From CAIXOA01 sp041653635 (GTDB lineage: Archaea; Micrarchaeota; Micrarchaeia; Anstonellales; Bilamarchaeaceae), in contig JBAZFC010000001.1 in NCBI GenBank assembly GCA_041653635.1, positions 434,001-498,000 of the forward strand: a stretch of DNA of 64,000 bases, read 5' to 3'. Positions 60,881 through 64,000 of the stretch are shown here, piece after piece. Numbering within the stretch: position 1 is the first letter of the stretch; every line of letters begins with the position of its first letter. The notes under the pieces were generated by a model. That model saw nothing but the letters and a program-made list of their open reading frames with translations. It was not told where the DNA came from and searched no databases. The translations under genes and the position numbers were made by a program.

Positions 60881-61299
60881 TCCGCGCAGAAGTACAATTT
60901 CGCTATATTCTCGTTGTATACTACTAATCTGTAGATGCAATTCCTCCCATCCGCATCCCATCCAATCTCAAGGTTTTCCAGCCCCATTTCCTGTTCCAGA
61001 GCTGCAACATCCACTGCGCCCAATTCCCCTCCGTCAATAAGATTTGGATAATAGCTCGCCGAGAAACCGAAGCCCCCGTTCTTTTCCACGCCCGCATATT
61101 CCACCACATAATCCGATACGGCCAGCAATCTCCCTTCTTTAGTAAGCAAATTTATGTCCGATTCCGCCTTGTGCTCCGCAAGCGCAGAGAAGACGAGGAT
61201 GTTGCCCAGCATAAGTATGACTGGGATGGTTGCGAAAAGCAAATCAAAGGTCGCAACACCCGACCGCTTTTTCAGCAGCCCTTCAAACAGGTTCCCCAT
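60877..61299 (-). CDS. type IV pilin-like protein 1
   Basis: 140 residues. KKRSG followed by the hydrophobic VATFDLLFATIPVILMLGNILVFSAL resembles a class III (prepilin) signal, with cleavage likely after Gly15. The mature part is a small soluble domain with a Cys near each end (RNCIYRL, LYFCAD). It is the last of three co-directional genes with similar layout (62235, 61618, 61299), overlapping by 4-20 bases, so they form a pilus or minor-pilin operon (inferred). Confidence 0.65.
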   Translation of the reverse strand: MGNLFEGLLKKRSGVATFDLLFATIPVILMLGNILVFSALAEHKAESDINLLTKEGRLLAVSDYVVEYAGVEKNGGFGFSASYYPNLIDGGELGAVDVAALEQEMGLENLEIGWDADGRNCIYRLVVYNENIAKLYFCAD

Positions 61300-61618
61300 C
61301 CACTCCCCCGCATCCCATAATTATTATTCCTGACGATTCGCCCACGCTCACCCGTTCCCCTGAAACCCTGTGCGCGAGCGGAAGGTCCGCACTCACCATC
61401 CCTGCCCAGCACCCCGCGCCCATCGCGAATGAGGATTCCTCCGCAAGAACCCTGTCCGCGGCGGCATCGCCCATTCCCCTCTCGCCGGATTCCAGCACCC
61501 TCACCCCGGCAACTATTACGCCGACCAGCACGAGGAATGCTGCAAACGCAAGGAGGAATTCAGCCGCAACTTGTCCTTTTCTGCATCCAGCACCCCGCAC
61601 CCGGCATCTCGCATTCAT
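61283..61618 (-). CDS. type IV pilin-like protein 2
   Basis: 111 residues with a textbook class III signal: CRKGQVAAEFLLAFAAFLVLVGVIVAG (K-G-Q, then E5-like Glu). The rest is a short Gly-rich soluble domain. Archaeal PibD/FlaK-type peptidase would process it. Overlaps the gene on each side. Confidence 0.75.
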   Translation of the reverse strand: MNARCRVRGAGCRKGQVAAEFLLAFAAFLVLVGVIVAGVRVLESGERGMGDAAADRVLAEESSFAMGAGCWAGMVSADLPLAHRVSGERVSVGESSGIIIMGCGGVDGEPV

Positions 61619-62235
61619 CTTATTACCTCGCTCGTGGGGAAAACCGAAACCCCGGCCACATCATATTTTGATGAATAAACGGAAATCCCGACCGCCCCCT
61701 CAAGCATCGGGTTCGGCGGCTCCGGCCCCTTCAGCAATATGGAGTCCTCCATCCCGGTTCCGTATGGAACCTTCTGCGTTATCTGCATGAAAGGGGCGCA
61801 AGCAGGGCTCGCTATCGGCTGGCATGCTGTACACATCCTGAACCCTCCCGCCTCCCTCATCCTTTTCGGAAGCGCATCCAGCTCGGCCCCGTTCGTATAG
61901 CCGCACCAAACCTGCACTTCGTAATCCTCGTCCCACAAATCCATTCCAAGCTGCGCCAGCGACGCATACGCCGCAGCCCTTATGGCCGCCTCCCTTTCCT
62001 GCGGCACCCGCATTTCCGGAGGCACCAGGGCATCGTAAGCTACCGCCCCATCGTGCATCCCATAAGAGGCCGCTTGCAATATGTTCTCCTTCACGTTCCT
62101 CTCTATGTGCTCCATCCGCATTACGCTTATCGCCTTCTCGTTTGAATAGTAATGCGGCTCGGCTAGAAGAGCCGCGGCTGCAACGAACAGCCCCAGCGCG
62201 GCGAGCACAATCAGGAAAGAAATGTAGCCCCTCAC
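61615..62235 (-). CDS. pilin-like or pseudopilin-like membrane protein 3
   Basis: 206 residues. N-terminal helix MRGYISFLIVLAALGLFVAAAALLAEP, then EKAISVMRMEHIERNVKENILQAASYGMHDG, and an extracellular domain with four Cys (WCGYT, MCTACQPIASPAC). First gene of the three-gene cluster. No prepilin motif as clear as in the second gene; class III signal possible at RG-Y. Function unknown, inferred to be part of the same surface structure. Confidence 0.6.
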   Translation of the reverse strand: MRGYISFLIVLAALGLFVAAAALLAEPHYYSNEKAISVMRMEHIERNVKENILQAASYGMHDGAVAYDALVPPEMRVPQEREAAIRAAAYASLAQLGMDLWDEDYEVQVWCGYTNGAELDALPKRMREAGGFRMCTACQPIASPACAPFMQITQKVPYGTGMEDSILLKGPEPPNPMLEGAVGISVYSSKYDVAGVSVFPTSEVIR

Positions 62236-62286
62236 AGTAGAATTCCTGCAGAGAAGATAAAATACCTATCGTGCATCCCTAATCCG

Positions 62287-63240
62287 ATGAGGGTTCGCCA
62301 GATAGACGCCTTCCGCGGCTTTGCAATCGTGCTGATGGTCTTCTTCACTCTCTACGCATTGCTCAGTAACGGGCCCGACTTCCTGCTGCACAACAAGCCC
62401 GATTCGCTGCACGCGGGCGATTTCGTGCTTCCCCTCTTCATTTTCGCAAGCGGCATGTCCCTTTTCTTCTTCACCCAGAAGCGGAAAAGCCGCCCGGCAA
62501 AGTATGTACTGGATTCAATGGAACGCTTCTGGAAGCTCGTGCTCATCTCGTTCTTCCTGATGCTTCTCTTGGGCGCCGCACCCTTCACGATGGACGAGCT
62601 GATGCTCATAGCCCTCCTCTCGCTGCCCACCATCGTCCTCGCCCTCTTTCCGGAAATTTTCATCTATGCGGGCATCCTCCTTCCGCCCGCGCTTTACCTC
62701 ATCCTTCTTTACACCGGCTCCCTCCCAAATTTCAACGCCGCATACCTCGGCGGCTATCCTGCTGCAATCTTCTACCTTCCGGTGATGCTCTTCGGCTTCC
62801 TTGCTGGGAAATCGGTATCAGAGAAAAAGAGCCTCCTCCCCCTATTTGCATCCATGCTCGTTCTAACAGCCCTCCTTCTTTTCCTTGTACCGCCCTACAA
62901 AATGGAGGCGTCCCCCTCTTTCATGGCGCTCGCCTCCCTTCTCTCCCTAATCCTTTACATCTGCGTTGAGCGCATAATCAGCATCCCATCCTTCCAATCA
63001 GTCCCAGTACTTTTTTTCGAATACCTCGGCAGGAACCCGATAAGGTATTGGGTGCTGATGTTCCTCCTCTTCATAATCCCGGTAAGATTCTACCTATTTG
63101 CAGGGGGGCAGCACACCGCCGGGCTTGAGCCGGCGCAGGCAGTGTTGGTGTCCCTGGCATTTTCCATAATCCTATTCCTGGTTTCAAAACTGATGGATTG
63201 GATTATTTGGTTTCGCAGAAAGAGTGTTCAAAAAAACTAA
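62287..63240 (+). CDS. DUF1624-like multi-pass membrane protein
   Basis: 317 residues with about nine or ten membrane helices. RQIDAFRGFAIVLMVFFTLY at the start and HAGDFVLPLFIFASGMSLFFF match the DUF1624/HGSNAT-like acyltransferase family (N-terminal R-x-D-A-x-R-G). The family includes heparan-alpha-glucosaminide acetyltransferase relatives; here the role is probably acyl transfer to a glycan, by inference. FEYLGRNPIRYWVLMF is near the end. Confidence 0.8.
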   Translation: MRVRQIDAFRGFAIVLMVFFTLYALLSNGPDFLLHNKPDSLHAGDFVLPLFIFASGMSLFFFTQKRKSRPAKYVLDSMERFWKLVLISFFLMLLLGAAPFTMDELMLIALLSLPTIVLALFPEIFIYAGILLPPALYLILLYTGSLPNFNAAYLGGYPAAIFYLPVMLFGFLAGKSVSEKKSLLPLFASMLVLTALLLFLVPPYKMEASPSFMALASLLSLILYICVERIISIPSFQSVPVLFFEYLGRNPIRYWVLMFLLFIIPVRFYLFAGGQHTAGLEPAQAVLVSLAFSIILFLVSKLMDWIIWFRRKSVQKN

Positions 63241-63250
63241 AACATAAGAT

Positions 63251-63272
63251 GGCGGGAGCCTAAGCCCCCGCC
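63251..63272 (-). terminator. hairpin terminator between DUF1624 and the VirB2-like gene
   Basis: GGCGGG...CCCGCC stem. On the minus strand it is followed by an AT-rich tract that soon becomes a run of T residues (TTTTAGTTTTTTT), so it would end the pilin-like transcript. It may also limit the convergent DUF1624 transcript. Confidence 0.5.
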
Positions 63273-63283
63273 TTCTGCAATAT

Positions 63284-63649
63284 TCAGAGGGTGCCGCCGC
63301 CACCGATGCTGCCGCATGCGTTCGTGACCGTCACGCTCGTCATCGCATCCAGCACTGGGGGGACGAGCACCAGGATTATGATGCCGATAACGGCACCGAT
63401 AATCATTGAGGTTGCCCAGACCGAGGCCCTTGCCCTGGTCTCCGCACCCATGACCTGGCCCGCCGCATACACGACCGCCGCAAGCACGATGAGCACGAAT
63501 ATGACCGCGCCCAAGACCGTGTTAACGGTTGTGTAAAGCTGGCAGATGCCCGCCTTTATGTCAGACCCTGCGCTAGTCGTCGCGAATCCAACGCTTGAAA
63601 GGACCAACGCAACCAGCATCAGCCCACTAACCATCTTTGTCGCATTCAT
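63284..63649 (-). CDS. VirB2/TrbC-like pilin
   Basis: 121 residues: signal peptide (MNATKMVSGLMLVALVLSSVGFA), two long hydrophobic helices (TVNTVLGAVIFVLIVLAAVVYAAGQVM and VWATSMIIGAVIGIIILVLVPPVL) separated by a short polar loop, and a Gly-rich end. This two-helix layout is that of VirB2/TrbC conjugative pilins. Single-gene unit. A VirD4-like ATPase is at 21052; no other secretion genes are in the window. Confidence 0.7.
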   Translation of the reverse strand: MNATKMVSGLMLVALVLSSVGFATTSAGSDIKAGICQLYTTVNTVLGAVIFVLIVLAAVVYAAGQVMGAETRARASVWATSMIIGAVIGIIILVLVPPVLDAMTSVTVTNACGSIGGGGTL

Positions 63650-63718
63650 ATTCTGACCTCTTTGCTTTCTTATAGTTCCTAGTAATGTTTTTAATAACAT
63701 GTGTGCCGGAAGACGCCT

Positions 63719-64000
63719 ATGTTCCGCAAGATAATCCTTGCCCTTTTCGCAATCACGCTCATTTCCAAATTCGCATATATCGGGGCGACGCCCTTTTCCT
63801 ATGATGAAACACTATACACGGAAATGATTGCGGAAGAAGGGGAGCACCCATCCTTCCTCCCCACCTGGTTCGGCTATCCGGCACCGTGGAAGCCGGGGTT
63901 GTTCTTTTTTGCAGCCTCATTATTCCTCCCGATAACCTCCGCAATTTTCGCTTCGCCGGAATACGCATACCGTATCCCGCTAATGATGTTCAGCCTCCTC
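63719..64000 (+). CDS. GT-C glycosyltransferase (PMT/ArnT-like), N-terminal part
   Basis: Starts at the ATG at 63719 and runs off the end. An N-terminal membrane helix (IILALFAITLISKFAYIG) is followed by the extracellular loop motif SYDETLYTEM, where GT-C enzymes of the dolichyl-phosphate-mannose/ArnT group have a catalytic Asp-Glu, and WKPGLFFFAASLFLP like the KPPL stretch. It would transfer a sugar from a lipid-phosphate donor on the outer side of the membrane. Confidence 0.7.
   Translation, partial: MFRKIILALFAITLISKFAYIGATPFSYDETLYTEMIAEEGEHPSFLPTWFGYPAPWKPGLFFFAASLFLPITSAIFASPEYAYRIPLMMFSLL

Overview
This window is a gene-dense piece (GC-rich apart from a few AT-rich patches) of an archaeal chromosome. 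The information-processing genes are all of the archaeal/eukaryotic type: TBP, Orc1/Cdc6, RfcL, Rpb4, Rpb7, Spt4, aIF2-gamma, proteins L21e, S6e and S26e, SRP54, fibrillarin and a Nop5-like protein, proteasome alpha and beta, deoxyhypusine synthase, two beta-CASP nucleases, and an Lhr-type helicase. TATA boxes sit about 25-30 nt before many starts, many genes look leaderless or use GGTGA ribosome-binding sites, and one tRNA carries an intron with a bulge-helix-bulge motif. Very short spacers, SepF-type division, ADP-forming acetyl-CoA synthetase, a VirB2-like pilin and many orphan small proteins suggest a DPANN-like lineage (Micrarchaeota or Diapherotrites would fit). That placement is inference; there is no rRNA in the window.

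Layout. 1-6.4 kb: Nop5-like 3' neighbour, TrpRS, pyruvoyl arginine decarboxylase, a phosphoribosyltransferase, DUF2085, the transcription-termination nuclease aCPSF1 and proteasome beta. 6.4-12.7 kb: tRNA-Arg with intron and DUF357, methionine aminopeptidase, TPR protein, Lhr helicase, RNase Z, SepF. 12.7-21 kb: putative origin sites and Orc1/Cdc6, HD hydrolase, aCPSF2, both ACD subunits, fibrillarin, lipoproteins, tRNA-Lys, Lrp-like regulator. 21-29 kb: HerA/VirD4-like ATPase with a Cys-rich partner, deoxyhypusine synthase, SemiSWEET, PINA ATPase, Sua5. 29-36 kb: a structured intergenic element, carAB, tRNA-Val, DUF655-rpoF-L21e. 36-44 kb: TBP, DUF59, CutA, two Hsp20s, TRAM, RelA/SpoT-like HD protein, HEAT-OB protein, TrmJ, Nudix. 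44-50.5 kb: large Cys-rich surface protein, SRP54, rpoE-spt4-phosphoesterase, S26e, DUF1805, tRNA-Leu. 50.5-59 kb: P-type ATPase, proteasome alpha, UMP kinase, MsrBA, a degenerate LAGLIDADG protein, RfcL. 59-64 kb: S6e-aIF2-gamma, three pilin-like proteins, DUF1624, VirB2-like pilin, a partial GT-C glycosyltransferase.

The most unusual content is a roughly 100-bp interspersed repeat with a covarying GC-rich hairpin. It has five copies: one lies in frame inside trmJ, one pair flanks the P-ATPase/psmA block, and one pair flanks rfcL, where it is associated with a 44-bp duplication of the rfcL start. Other items of note are ORB-like sites before orc1/cdc6, a structured non-coding stretch after carA with a cUUCGg tetraloop, three tRNAs each followed within 2-15 nt by a co-directional protein gene, a Nop5 homologue that appears to lack its fibrillarin-binding domain, and several orphan surface or secretion proteins.
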